Under the pieces are notes generated by a model. That model did not search any database, was not told where the DNA came from, and saw nothing but the letters and a program-made list of their open reading frames with translations. 64,000 nt of DNA from Nesterenkonia haasae (GTDB lineage Bacteria > Actinomycetota > Actinomycetes > Actinomycetales > Micrococcaceae), in NCBI RefSeq assembly GCF_010119385.1, contig NZ_VFIE01000018.1:368344-432343 (forward strand). The letters are read 5' to 3'. A program made the position numbers and the translations under genes. The stretch's first letter is position 1. Every line of letters begins with the position of its first letter. Positions 32,193 to 41,809 of this stretch are shown piece after piece.

Positions 32193-35100
32193 GAGGCCTC
32201 CTCCAGTGTTGAGACGCGATCCGTTAGGGCGTCGATGTGTTCTTGCTGTTGAGTGATAAGCCGAAGAATCGCCTGAATCTGAGCCAGCGAAAGCCGGTCG
32301 TACATGACCTCTTCGGCTTGCCCGTCTTGTCCGTAGACCACAAACTGGTCACCGCCAAGGTCGGCAACCTCTTCGGCCACCACGCCAGGAACACGGCGCA
32401 TAGTAATGGCGTCGTAGTCCTCTTGATCGCGCTCACTGAATGGTCGCGGCTTACCCAGTAATTCGGCGTAGGCCTCAGCCTCAGCTTTGTCCACCCAGTC
32501 CCTGAGTGAGATGTCCAGAATCGTGTCAGGCACATTGAGCGCCTTCTGATCCAGCTTGTACCGGGAAGCAGATGAGACCCGGCGCAGCCAACCGTTCTGA
32601 TTGACGTGAACATTGGCGGACAAGGAGGTCGTTTCGCGGTCAATGGCCCGCGCGTCAATGCGGCTAGCACTGAGGCGGAGCGGGCCTTCCTCGACACGGA
32701 TTTCAAAGTGTGGAGAACTACCCTCTTCTGGCCGGTTGCCCACGAAGGCCAGCGGTGCGGCGTTTCCGTAGCGGTACTGCGTGCGACCGTTACGCATGTC
32801 GATGTTGCCGCGAACCGTGACAGGCGACCCGTCTAGCTCTAGGTATTCAGCACCGCTTGAGCGCCTGCCGACCATGATGACCTGTGAGCGGTACTGGAGT
32901 ATCGCCTTGTCTGCCTCGACTCCCACGAATGGGAGGTCTGATGCGTTGCCGTCTAGCTCGTTGTAAACCATCGAGAGACGGCCTGCTGAGTGGCGTGACT
33001 TGATTGAGCTACGCGCCGACCCCGAGTGGAAGCGGATATTTCCGCCGTCACCATCGTCGTAGATCTCAACCATGTTTCCGGAGAAGTTCGTCCGAATGCT
33101 CCCCGTCGCAGTGAGGTTCCCCGTGGTGGCTGATACCTGTGTCCGCAGGTTGTTATTGGAGTCCCAGGCGCGGAAGTTGTTGGTGTCGAACTTAATACCC
33201 CGATTGGGCGTTGCGGTTGTCTCGAACAGGTTGCCACGCATGACAGTGCCCTCGATGGTGCCGCCAATGATCGACATACCCTCGATCTCGTTGGCCCCAA
33301 GTTCCCCAACTTTAATCTTGAGGAACTTGCCAAGCTCGGCCACCATCTCTTCAGTGATGTAGAGCTTGCGTGTGGTGATCGCGCCATCAACCAGCAGCTC
33401 AGCACCATGCTTACGTCGGAACCGGAAGCTGCCCATTTGCCCGTTGCTCGAACCGCTTTCCTCAGCCCAGAACTCCAGCTCCATGCGCCGATGCGAGCCT
33501 GCTGGCACCTCCCATTCGTGCGCGATACCACCGCTAGTGATGAGACCGATTTCCTCATGCGTGACGTTGCCGCCGTTGCTATCGGAGTACCGGGCGTACA
33601 GGCGCAGGTTTCCGGTTGAACCGGCAGCAACCCACGTTTCTGCGGTCAAGTAGAAAGAGTCACCAGGTCGAACTGGCACACCCTGCCCAGTAGGGACGAA
33701 TCGCAAGGATGACGGTTCCCCTGAAACGTGGTCAGAGGTGTTGTACCGCAATACCACTGGGCCTTGGGTTTGGGTAGTGAGCGTGGCCCACCCTGACGCC
33801 TCACCTGATCCAGCAGACCAGATACCACTGTCAGTGCCGCTCTCTCGAAACTCCCAGAGCGCATCATCATTGAGATGGTTCTGGAGATCCGCTATCGCCA
33901 GGTGCCGGGTCTGGATTGCCCCAGCTTCGATGTTCTCTGAGGTGAGCCGCAGGAATGCCGCCGCTGCACCAGCGAAGGTCTGACCAATGATGTCGCGGCC
34001 CATGATGCGGCCACCGACACTCCATGAATCAGCGTCAACGTCACCGTTGGCTAGGAACTCGCCAAGGTCTTCAAGTTCTTTGTTGAGGTCGCTGATATTC
34101 CCGTCGTAGCCGCCCATGATCCCTTCGAGACCATCAAGGCGTTCCTCAGCGGCGTCCAGTTCATCCCGCATTGCATCGGTGTCAACCAGTGCCTCAACCT
34201 CGATCACCAGCGGCTCGGAATACTCCGAGCGGGTGCGGCCATCGCGGCCCACCATGTAGAACCACACAGCGAACTCACCGCCGCCACCGAACGCGACCGA
34301 CGCGATACCGCCACCACGCTCAGAAATAGACGTGCCAGAGAAAGCCTCGTCGCTATCCGGCGAAGGGATCGCCCCATCAATCAGCTTGGCAACGCGGGTC
34401 TCAATCGTGCCGAACCGCGCCGGGATCGTAGAAGTGTTGCCGTCGTGGTCCTGCCCATTCCAGCGGACAAGGCCACCGCCAACACGATTCAGAGACTCCA
34501 GGATCGGCATAGACGGGCGAGGCTGGAAACCAGACCGACCACTATCACCATGCGGATTACCAGAGTCACCGAAATAGCGGCCCTCAGTGCCAGCATTTAG
34601 CGACTCAGGAAGGTACGACAGGACAAGCTGGTTCTGTGACGAGTCAGAGCTAGTCGTAACTGCGGTGACCTCGGCCTTGAGCTTGGCGTCGATCTGCTGG
34701 TCCCAGACGTGCACCTGATCGCCCAAGTGAAGCTCACCCAGGTCAAAGTCATCCTCGCCATCAACAGCAGTCGTGGCCGCTGCGGTGAGCGTGTAAGTGA
34801 TCTGCGGGTGCGCCTCATCCTTGAGCCGGTTCAGCGCATCACGCTTCAGGTTCTCCGCATCCTCATAGCGGGTCTCTTCCCAGTAGTCCTCTTTCTTGTA
34901 CCGGGCACGCGCATTGGACAGGCTAATGCCCTGCGAGGTGTAGTAGCCGTAATCCTCCACATAGGGAACACCGTTGTTGACGCTGGCGATGGTCAGCCCA
35001 TCGGCACCAGTCGGACGGATCACCGTGGTCTTAGGTGCGCGCTCTTCCTTCTCGATATTGGTGAGCTGCCGACCATAAGTGAAGACCTTTTCCAGTAGCT

Positions 35101-35608
35101 GACCGGGCTGTTCCAGGATGCTCACACGACGACGCAGAGAATCAAACACCAGGCGTGCGTCCTGGTGGCGGGCAAGGAACTGTAGCGCCTCAAGCACCGA
35201 GATCTCTTCAAAGTCCACCACAGGGAACCGGGCACCATTCAGGCTGCCGATAGTCCACCGAGTATTCTGAAGCGCAGCCTCCATCGCGGCCTCAAGAGTC
35301 CACGCCACCGACTTGAACGTCGGCAGAATCAAATCCGCCAGCTCGGCCTGGACCTCATCAGCGATCAGCAACGCCAGATCATCAGCGCGGTCCCGGTCGA
35401 GACCAGTGATGGCGAACTTGCGGCCCTTGAAGATGACTTCCTGCTCAGTCTTCACGCCCTCAGCACTAGCGAGGCTGACCGTCACGCGGAGTTGGTTAGT
35501 GGAATCCTCACGGTCCTCCAGCACCCAATCTGCGCCCTGCATGACACGGATCGGATTGCCGTTCCAACCCAGTAGGCCCACCGATGCTTTGGTTCCGTGA
35601 GAAGACAT
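32189..35608 (-). CDS. tail-tip protein (Tal-like) with S74-type chaperone end
   Basis: A 1139-residue protein. The first about 330 residues resemble the prophage endopeptidase-tail family that forms the tip hub (gp27-like). A long middle region has coiled coil (about 490-530) and carbohydrate-binding-like beta modules. The last about 130 residues are an intramolecular chaperone domain of peptidase S74 type: SSASRYKLDQ carries the Ser-Lys pair and GVVAEEVADLGG plus YDRLSLAQIQAI the typical core, with a final coiled coil. The chaperone would fold the fibre trimer and then cut itself off. Confidence 0.85.
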   Translation of the reverse strand: MSSHGTKASVGLLGWNGNPIRVMQGADWVLEDREDSTNQLRVTVSLASAEGVKTEQEVIFKGRKFAITGLDRDRADDLALLIADEVQAELADLILPTFKSVAWTLEAAMEAALQNTRWTIGSLNGARFPVVDFEEISVLEALQFLARHQDARLVFDSLRRRVSILEQPGQLLEKVFTYGRQLTNIEKEERAPKTTVIRPTGADGLTIASVNNGVPYVEDYGYYTSQGISLSNARARYKKEDYWEETRYEDAENLKRDALNRLKDEAHPQITYTLTAAATTAVDGEDDFDLGELHLGDQVHVWDQQIDAKLKAEVTAVTTSSDSSQNQLVLSYLPESLNAGTEGRYFGDSGNPHGDSGRSGFQPRPSMPILESLNRVGGGLVRWNGQDHDGNTSTIPARFGTIETRVAKLIDGAIPSPDSDEAFSGTSISERGGGIASVAFGGGGEFAVWFYMVGRDGRTRSEYSEPLVIEVEALVDTDAMRDELDAAEERLDGLEGIMGGYDGNISDLNKELEDLGEFLANGDVDADSWSVGGRIMGRDIIGQTFAGAAAAFLRLTSENIEAGAIQTRHLAIADLQNHLNDDALWEFRESGTDSGIWSAGSGEASGWATLTTQTQGPVVLRYNTSDHVSGEPSSLRFVPTGQGVPVRPGDSFYLTAETWVAAGSTGNLRLYARYSDSNGGNVTHEEIGLITSGGIAHEWEVPAGSHRRMELEFWAEESGSSNGQMGSFRFRRKHGAELLVDGAITTRKLYITEEMVAELGKFLKIKVGELGANEIEGMSIIGGTIEGTVMRGNLFETTATPNRGIKFDTNNFRAWDSNNNLRTQVSATTGNLTATGSIRTNFSGNMVEIYDDGDGGNIRFHSGSARSSIKSRHSAGRLSMVYNELDGNASDLPFVGVEADKAILQYRSQVIMVGRRSSGAEYLELDGSPVTVRGNIDMRNGRTQYRYGNAAPLAFVGNRPEEGSSPHFEIRVEEGPLRLSASRIDARAIDRETTSLSANVHVNQNGWLRRVSSASRYKLDQKALNVPDTILDISLRDWVDKAEAEAYAELLGKPRPFSERDQEDYDAITMRRVPGVVAEEVADLGGDQFVVYGQDGQAEEVMYDRLSLAQIQAILRLITQQQEHIDALTDRVSTLEEAS

Positions 35609-35661
35609 GGCACCTCCAGGGCAGGGGGTCGAGCGAGAAAGAATGTGGCGGTGATCAGGTG

Positions 35662-36420
35662 CTAGATGTGGCGGGCTTGATACCTGAATTCGATAGACCC
35701 ACCAGGTGAGCGGGTGATACTGGAGCCATCGCGGATCACCGGGTAAGGCTCCCCCGGCAGGCCGATGTTCTCCACGTTCAGCACGCCACCTATGCGGGTC
35801 TCCATGCGCTGGGAGTCGATGCGAATCTGCTGACCTGAGCTGATGCCGGTGTCGATAGTCAGTCGTTCGCCATCAACCTCGATCCACGCCGCGCCCACAC
35901 TCTGATTCGTGGTCCAGATGATCACCGGCTCCACGTAATAGTTCGAGTCCACCGCCACGAGCCCACCGGCAATAGTCGTCGTCAGAGACGAGCCATAGAG
36001 GAACGGCTGTGGACAGAAGAAGGTCAGCGTGCCCTGGTGCATATGGGCGTAGTCACTGGACTTAGAAGCGCCCTCGAACTCGGCGCGGAAGTAGCCGTCT
36101 CTGTGGCTCATCTCCAGCTCTGCAAGGCCGGGACGATGTAAGAGGCCAGCAAGTATCTGCTCGGCCTCTGCGTGCTTCTCCAGCGCCTCGTGTGAGGCTT
36201 CCTTGTCCACCTGCAGCGTGTAAGTAACCGTGATTGTGCGTGACGGGAGGTTCTTGTCGATCAGCCGGTCACCATCACGCCCAGGTTGGCCGGCAACCTC
36301 AAGACTGGATCCCAACAAGCGATCACCAGTGATGCCGTTGACGCTGAACTCGTAGCCCTCATCGGCCAGTACTTGATTGATGGACTCGCCACCAAACCTG
36401 ATATCAACGTCGTCTGCCAC
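35662..36420 (-). CDS. distal tail protein (Dit)
   Basis: A 252-residue Dit-family protein located between tape measure and tail tip, as expected. The N-terminal part (INQVLADEGYEFSVNGITGD, SSLEVAGQPGRDGD, LPSRTITVTYTL) forms the hexameric ring domain. The C-terminal galectin-like domain starts near residue 140. GTG start with GAGGGGG upstream. The start lies 17 bases inside the end of the tape-measure gene. Confidence 0.88.
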   Translation of the reverse strand: MADDVDIRFGGESINQVLADEGYEFSVNGITGDRLLGSSLEVAGQPGRDGDRLIDKNLPSRTITVTYTLQVDKEASHEALEKHAEAEQILAGLLHRPGLAELEMSHRDGYFRAEFEGASKSSDYAHMHQGTLTFFCPQPFLYGSSLTTTIAGGLVAVDSNYYVEPVIIWTTNQSVGAAWIEVDGERLTIDTGISSGQQIRIDSQRMETRIGGVLNVENIGLPGEPYPVIRDGSSITRSPGGSIEFRYQARHI

Positions 36421-39400
36421 CGGTCCCCCTCTGATCGCGGCCTGACTGCTCAGCCAGGCCCTGGGATGCTGTGCGGATTACTGCGGGGTGACGCATTGCC
36501 ATCTGGACCTCGCCCAGGAAGGCACCTTCTGCTGTCTGCAGCGTACCGACGAACGGACGGTTGCTCACTGCATTGGCGAGGCGCTCATAGTCGATACCAC
36601 CGCCACCACTGCCACGAGTAGCCGCTCCCCCGGTGGCGTACGTCGGCACCAGATCACGGCCAGATGGTCGCTGCGGTGTCGTGCCAGTGAGAGACCTACG
36701 GAAGTCGTAGACGCCCTGCTGGCCACCCATGAGGCCGACCTCTTTAGCGGTCAGGACGTGCTCACCATTGGAGAGCCACGCGGGGATGTCGTCAGAGGTT
36801 CCAGTACCAGGGCCACGGACAGCGCCGCCGGTTGCCATTGCCACATTGTTATGGCGCGGGTCAATCCCGAGCCGCTGCATACTCTCGCGGATATTCCGGT
36901 TGACTGTGTGAGTGTGCGAGGTTCGAATGTGTGTGCCATCAGTAGCATCGAGAACACGCTTTGTTTCCTCGGCTACACGCTTTGCTTCCTCGGACATCCA
37001 TGAATCAATGGACACATCACCAGGGATACCCATGACTTCACGAGTTAGTTCGATAGCGGCGTCTTCGCTGATACCAAAGCCGATAGCAGTCTCAATGAGG
37101 CTGTCGTAGGTCCGGCGCAGCTTGCCCTGCACGTCATCCTGTGACGCGCCATTCTCTGCCATTGCTTGCGCTGCATCGAAGCCCGACTTTGTGATGTCCT
37201 GGAATGCTCCATTCGCAAGCTGCCCAGCCTCAGTTGTCAGGTCGAAGTCAGTCTTGTTCCGGTTGAGCATCCGGCCCATTTCGCCCTGGGATTCCGTGAT
37301 GGTCTTGAGGGCATCGTCAGCATTGCGAATTGCCTCATGGAAGCGAGAAGTTGCCTCGCGTGAGTCCATCGTGAGGATGCCAGCCTCAAAGAGCACGTCC
37401 ATAAATGCGCTCAGTGATTCGACTGTTCCGTCAGCAGCCAAGCCAACTTCTTCGAGCCCAGCGGTAAGCTCGTCCATGCCGCCATCTAGCTCATCAATAC
37501 CACCTGCGGCATCGAGAGCAGCTTCGCCCAGCTCGCTTGTGGACTGCTTCGCCTTGTCGGTGCCCTCAGCGGATATAACACTTCTTCCGCCAAGTAGCTC
37601 GATGACTTCCGCAAGCTCTCGGCCTTCTGCAGTAGTAGGCCCAACCTCGTTTTGAAGCTGGATTAACTGGTCGCGGAGCTCTGGAAAGGCTTCACCCAGA
37701 TCTCGAGACGACAGGCCAGCAGCAGCAAAGGCATCAGCGTATTCATGCATCTGGTCCGCGACGGCTTCCACGCGACCATTGGCTGCCATATTTGCCATTG
37801 CGGTATCAGCAGCCTCGAAAGCGGCGGTGAACTCATTGAGGTCAACGGCGAGGTTGTTGAAGCCGAACATTTCCGGCCCGCCACTGTGCCACTTATCCGC
37901 CGTGTCTTGCATGTGCATCCAGGCGTCAGCAACGTTGTTGATCTCATTGGACAGACCGTTCTGCCACCATGAGTCCTTGTTGGCTTCAAGGTGCGAGAAT
38001 CCAACCGAAGCGTTGGTCCCAGCCTCAGCCATGCGCAGGAAATCATTTTCAACTTCGAGCGCCATGCGGCTCACGTCATACTGGGTGTCCCCCAGGCGTA
38101 GCAGGCTGTCTGCCAGGAAGATGACGCCGGCTGCAGCGCCAGCGATACCGGCTGCGCGCCCCAAGTTCCGGAGGACACTGTTCGCGCCGGGGCCAATGAT
38201 ATTCATTGCTCGCAGGGCATCGCGTGTTTCAAAGATGCGTGGAGCCAAGAGAATGAATGAGCCGGCAAGCAGTGCAGCGGGCCCAACGAGTGCACCGATA
38301 TACGTCAGTGCACCCTGGGCTGGGCCCGGTAGATCCTGGAACCCAGTAGCTAGGCGAGAGACACCATCGAGCAAGAAGTCAATGACCGGCAACAGGTACT
38401 GTCCCGCGTCAATAGCGGCATCTTGAATCTGTGCCCATGCCGCCTGAATTCGCGCAGCCGTGGTGTCATAGACATAACCGGCCTCAGTCGCTAGTGCGGA
38501 GTTTTCTTCCCAGGCAGTGTTTCCGCGATCAAGAGAGTCGCCCAGAAAGTCACCTGCAGCGGCCATGTTGGTGAAGGCGCGGACGGTTCGCTGTTCATTG
38601 ATACCCAGCTCACCCAGGGACTCAGCAACGCTAGTGCCTTCCTCAGAAGCCCTCTGAAGCCCAAGCACAAAGCTCTCAAGGGCTGAAGCAGAGTCCTCCT
38701 GCCACAGGTTGGCGAACTCATCAGCAGTCATGCCCGCGATGTCTGCGAAGCCCTGTAGTGCCTCTCCACCCTCAGTCGTAGCGGCGTCGATGTCGTACAT
38801 CATGCGGCTAACCGCAGTGCCACCCATTGCGGCAGGGACGCCAACCGATGTCAGTGCTGCAGCGAAGCCGAGCACTTCACCCTCACTCATACCGAATGCG
38901 GCACCAGCACCAGCGATATTCTGAGCCATGTCCATAATCTCGGACTCAGTTGTCGCACTGTTATTGCCGAGATCTACAATGGCCGAGCCAAGCCGGTCCA
39001 TGTCTGGAATTGGCGTGCCCATGACGTTTGCGAACCGGGCCATAGCTGTAGCGGCATCCTCAGCCGTCATATTCGTAGCTACGCCCATGTCGATCATGAC
39101 GCGGGTGAAGTCCTCGACATCATCAACGGAGACGCCTAGCTGGGCGGCGGCGGCAGCTACAGCAGCGACTTCTTGGTGAGTCGTCGGTAGCTCACGAGCA
39201 ACCCCACGCAAAGCGTCCTCGAGCTCGCCAAGTTGCTGTGGCGTGCCGTCGGTACGGCGCATGACATCGGTCCATGCAGTTTCCCAGTCGATGGCAGCCT
39301 TAGCGGCCATACCCAATGCGGCAACAGTGGCCGCGCCAAAGGCTGCTAGGTGCCGACCTAAGGACTGCATCTCGCGCGAACCGAGAGACCTCTGGAGCTT

Positions 39401-39499
39401 GTTTCCAAGCCCCTCAGCCTCGGTCTGCGCCCGCCGTAGATTGTTGTTGAACTGGTCTACTTGTGCCTCGAGGATTAGCTTTACGCGGCGATCAGCCAT
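36404..39499 (-). CDS. tail tape measure protein
   Basis: A 1031-residue protein whose length sets the tail length. It starts with a coiled coil (VDQFNNNLRRAQTEAEGLGNK), has a TP901-type core (about 95-330, AAAQLGVSVDDVEDFTRVM), hydrophobic helices (about 375-475, AGIAGAAAGVIFLADSLLRL) and a helical C-terminal part with MATGGAVRGPG, a common tape-measure tail motif. GGAGG lies eight bases before the ATG. Translated after the chaperone genes, though a reverse-strand gene lies between. Confidence 0.94.
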   Translation of the reverse strand: MADRRVKLILEAQVDQFNNNLRRAQTEAEGLGNKLQRSLGSREMQSLGRHLAAFGAATVAALGMAAKAAIDWETAWTDVMRRTDGTPQQLGELEDALRGVARELPTTHQEVAAVAAAAAQLGVSVDDVEDFTRVMIDMGVATNMTAEDAATAMARFANVMGTPIPDMDRLGSAIVDLGNNSATTESEIMDMAQNIAGAGAAFGMSEGEVLGFAAALTSVGVPAAMGGTAVSRMMYDIDAATTEGGEALQGFADIAGMTADEFANLWQEDSASALESFVLGLQRASEEGTSVAESLGELGINEQRTVRAFTNMAAAGDFLGDSLDRGNTAWEENSALATEAGYVYDTTAARIQAAWAQIQDAAIDAGQYLLPVIDFLLDGVSRLATGFQDLPGPAQGALTYIGALVGPAALLAGSFILLAPRIFETRDALRAMNIIGPGANSVLRNLGRAAGIAGAAAGVIFLADSLLRLGDTQYDVSRMALEVENDFLRMAEAGTNASVGFSHLEANKDSWWQNGLSNEINNVADAWMHMQDTADKWHSGGPEMFGFNNLAVDLNEFTAAFEAADTAMANMAANGRVEAVADQMHEYADAFAAAGLSSRDLGEAFPELRDQLIQLQNEVGPTTAEGRELAEVIELLGGRSVISAEGTDKAKQSTSELGEAALDAAGGIDELDGGMDELTAGLEEVGLAADGTVESLSAFMDVLFEAGILTMDSREATSRFHEAIRNADDALKTITESQGEMGRMLNRNKTDFDLTTEAGQLANGAFQDITKSGFDAAQAMAENGASQDDVQGKLRRTYDSLIETAIGFGISEDAAIELTREVMGIPGDVSIDSWMSEEAKRVAEETKRVLDATDGTHIRTSHTHTVNRNIRESMQRLGIDPRHNNVAMATGGAVRGPGTGTSDDIPAWLSNGEHVLTAKEVGLMGGQQGVYDFRRSLTGTTPQRPSGRDLVPTYATGGAATRGSGGGGIDYERLANAVSNRPFVGTLQTAEGAFLGEVQMAMRHPAVIRTASQGLAEQSGRDQRGTGGRRR

Positions 39500-39553
39500 A
39501 GTAAACCTCCTAGAGGCGTGAAATACTGCTGGGAATTGCAGCGAGGGGACGTT

Positions 39554-40072
39554 ATGGAACCCGAAAGCCGACGCCAGAAACGTGAGCGATGGAGCCAGTC
39601 AGCCCGAGAGCGCCGCGCCGAGACTCTTGAGGATCACCAGGTGGCGAAGTCCACAACGAAACCCACAAGAGGATTCGAGCGCTTTCTGTGGTGGACCGCT
39701 GGTGGATTGGCTGCGTTATTCGCGCTCATGGTCGCCGGTTCCGCCATGACTGATTCCCGGAGCCCGTCTGCGTCGAGCGGAAGTGAGCAGTATGAGGGCG
39801 TGATTGCGGAAGCCGTTGGTGCATGCAGCAGTTTCAGCTCAGCTATGTCTCACAACCGACAGGCGCGGCAGGTCTCCGTGCGTGGCGGGGAAGTCGAACA
39901 CTTCGCTGCCGTCAACTGCCTCCTGGGTGCTTCTGGTGCTCCTGCTCGTGTATGGCAAGACATCGAACAGACAAACGCGCTCCAAGGCAATCGCAGCGAG
40001 TCATGGTTCGGTGGGACCGCGTCCTGGAACTACCACCCTGACAGGGGTATTGACTTCATTCTTGAGCGCTAG
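39554..40072 (+). CDS. reverse-strand cargo gene (moron) in the tail module, membrane-anchored
   Basis: A 172-residue protein: a charged cytoplasmic N-terminus (RRQKRERWSQSARERRAE), one transmembrane helix (WWTAGGLAALFALMVAGSAM, about 48-67), and an extracytoplasmic domain (about 75-172) with two cysteines and conserved Trp. GAGGGG lies six bases upstream of the ATG. It runs against all flanking phage genes and its 3' end overlaps the frameshift extension of the tail chaperone by 17 bases. It is not needed for tail building by position and is probably expressed in the lysogen, possibly at the cell surface. Function unknown. Confidence 0.75.
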   Translation: MEPESRRQKRERWSQSARERRAETLEDHQVAKSTTKPTRGFERFLWWTAGGLAALFALMVAGSAMTDSRSPSASSGSEQYEGVIAEAVGACSSFSSAMSHNRQARQVSVRGGEVEHFAAVNCLLGASGAPARVWQDIEQTNALQGNRSESWFGGTASWNYHPDRGIDFILER

Positions 40073-40954
40073 CCCTGATTCCCTCGGGATCTAGCACCAC
40101 GTAGGTCTTGGATCCAGGCTCAGGCTTGGCGTCGGACTTCTTCTCTTGCTCTTGCGCCTTGCACGAGTAACAGATGCTCTCTTTGGTCTCATACCAGCCG
40201 TCTTGCGCCTCGTCGTGGGCAACAATGATCGGTTTACCGCAGCTACAGAGCCCGTCCTGGTAGAACGCAAACGCCAGTGTGAGTCGAGCGTCTTTCTCTC
40301 CCCAGGCTTCCCCGCCTAGCCAAGTGGACGGCGGCTTGCCGTACCGCTCAGCTAGGCCGAGAATCTGGATCAGCTTTCGGTATCGTCCTTGTTGCCGCCA
40401 GAGGACTTCTGTAAAAAATCTGCGTCCGGCTCCTGGACTTCCTGTTGAGCACGCTGATAGGTGGCCTTGAGCTTGCCGAACTCACCCATGCCAATCTCAG
40501 TGTCGAGAGCCTTGATATTCTCAGCGGTCCACTTGACTGCTTGGCGCTCACCATCGGCGGGCTGAACAGCGACCACAGAGCGAGCTACCATCGCGTACCA
40601 GAATTCAGCGGCGGAAGTCTGGCGGTCCTGGCCCTTTTTCTTTTCGATCTCGTCTGACTCAGCGCGCAGTTCTCGCAGGATGGGCCCACTGAGCGCGCGG
40701 AGATAGACAGTCAGCGCAGAGGCTCCGAACTTCTCTAGCGTGGCCTGGTATTCCTCCATGAGTTGCGTGAGCTTCTGGCGCGACTGGAGCGTCTGCTCGC
40801 TCGCGGATTGCTCATCACGAATCTGGTCCTGCAGTCGCTCCAACTTGCCGATCAGGTGTCCGCCACGGAAGATGCGGCAGGATCGCTCAGGCAGGTGTGC
40901 GTCTTTCAGCCAGTCGTCCAGGCTGAATGTTTCGGCGTCCAGGTTCTCGGTCAT
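40056..40954 (-). CDS. tail assembly chaperone, -1 frameshift product
   Basis: Predicted long form (about 299 residues). The first 181 codons are those of the short chaperone; ribosomes slipping -1 at 40418-40412 then read 118 more codons, opening TEVLWRQQGRYRKLIQIL and ending at the TGA 40058-40056. The extension carries two Cys pairs (CSC near the middle and CYSC about 22 residues later), a zinc-ribbon-like pattern. This layout is the G/G-T pair of siphoviruses, which coats the tape measure during tail assembly. No separate start is seen in the extension, which supports frameshifting. Confidence 0.8.
40370..40954 (-). CDS. tail assembly chaperone, short form
   Basis: A 194-residue protein between the major tail and tape measure genes, as expected for the G-type chaperone. 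It has an N-terminal domain (SLDDWLKDAHLPERSCRIF), a coiled coil (about 38-75) and a helical C-terminal half. AGGAGA lies eight bases before the ATG. The normal-frame stop lies 14 codons after the slippery site. Confidence 0.85.
   Translation of the reverse strand: MTENLDAETFSLDDWLKDAHLPERSCRIFRGGHLIGKLERLQDQIRDEQSASEQTLQSRQKLTQLMEEYQATLEKFGASALTVYLRALSGPILRELRAESDEIEKKKGQDRQTSAAEFWYAMVARSVVAVQPADGERQAVKWTAENIKALDTEIGMGEFGKLKATYQRAQQEVQEPDADFLQKSSGGNKDDTES
40412..40418 (-). other. slippery heptamer TTTTTTA for -1 frameshifting
   Basis: On the minus strand the frame reads GAT TTT TTA, so T TTT TTA is a canonical X XXY YYZ -1 slippery site in the correct phase (codon start 40420 is 178 codons after 40954). 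Re-reading from A40412 opens the 118-codon extension. Confidence 0.85.
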
Positions 40955-41039
40955 CTCAGGCTCTCCTTGGGTACAGAAAAGCCCCGGCACAGTCGCGCCA
41001 GGGCTGAATGGTTATGGGTCAGGCTCTTGTGGGGAAGTG

Positions 41040-41078
41040 CCGGTGGCGGGGTGAGCCTGAGAGCAACCCCGCCACCGG
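41040..41078. terminator. 13-bp hairpin after the major tail protein gene
   Basis: A perfect 13-bp GC-rich stem (41040-41052 with 41066-41078) with a 13-base loop lies 15-50 bases after the major tail stop. There is no T-run. It may limit read-through, lowering chaperone levels relative to tail tube protein, or stabilise the upstream mRNA. Confidence 0.6.
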
Positions 41079-41092
41079 GGTCTAGTGGTGGA

Positions 41093-41611
41093 TCAGGTGC
41101 CGGAACCGGCAGCGACGGTGCCGAAGTCGTACACATCCTGTGGCAACAGGCGAACATCGAAAGCGATGTTGCCTTCCTGGTCGCCGCGCTTCGGAGTGTC
41201 AATCTCGAAACTGCCACCCATGGCGTACATGTCGCCGTCTTCCCATTCATCTGTTGACCACTTGTCAGACTCGCGCTTGTAAGCCCAGATGCGAGAGCCA
41301 ACATTGTCGAGAATGAGCTGTGCGGTCTCGTCGTCACTAGCAGTGTCACCACCAGCGGTATAACCGCGCTCGACGCGAATGCTCGCCTCATGATTGCGGT
41401 TGGTGACCATCTGGCTCTGAGAGCGAGATACCAGCTTTGTGTTGGGCCGGGTGTCCGAATCAGCGGCGGTGAACACGAACGACGGCATGTCAATATCAGC
41501 CGAAGCATCGTGACCATCGTTCAACTCGCTTGCAGTGGGGTTCTCGGGGTCCGCTGGAGCATCCACCAGAAGGGTGAGCTTAATGCGGCCCTGACTCAAT
41601 CGACGGCCCAT
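41093..41611 (-). CDS. major tail (tube) protein
   Basis: A 172-residue beta-rich protein located between the connector genes and the tail chaperones, where the tube protein is expected. It begins GRRLSQGRIKLTLLVDAP and has VSRSQSQMVTNRNHEASIRV and VERGYTAGGD in its core. AAGGAGG lies seven bases upstream of the ATG, the strongest ribosome site of the module, in line with high expression. Confidence 0.8.
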   Translation of the reverse strand: MGRRLSQGRIKLTLLVDAPADPENPTASELNDGHDASADIDMPSFVFTAADSDTRPNTKLVSRSQSQMVTNRNHEASIRVERGYTAGGDTASDDETAQLILDNVGSRIWAYKRESDKWSTDEWEDGDMYAMGGSFEIDTPKRGDQEGNIAFDVRLLPQDVYDFGTVAAGSGT

Positions 41612-41799
41612 CAGCGGCCTCCTTTATCAGTAGTATTCTCGGTTTTCTCGGGTTGCTCCGCAGCCTTCTTGGCCTTGGGCTCCGACTTCGCAGCGCGTGC
41701 CGGAAGTCGGAAGAGGTGAGGGTTTTTATCGAGTCGAGCCCGTGGCACTTCGAGCGTTTGCCCTGTGCGCTTAGACACGACGACAACGGGGTCGCGCAT
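41611..41799 (-). CDS. small basic connector-region protein
   Basis: A 62-residue protein: an N-terminal half DPVVVVSKRTGQTLEVPRAR that looks folded and a charged, Lys/Glu/Ala-rich tail. Similar short genes stand just before the major tail gene in many actinobacteriophages. AGGAGA precedes the ATG. The stop shares one base with the next start region. Role unknown. Confidence 0.7.
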   Translation of the reverse strand: MRDPVVVVSKRTGQTLEVPRARLDKNPHLFRLPARAAKSEPKAKKAAEQPEKTENTTDKGGR

Positions 41800-41809
41800 G
41801 GTGAATCTC

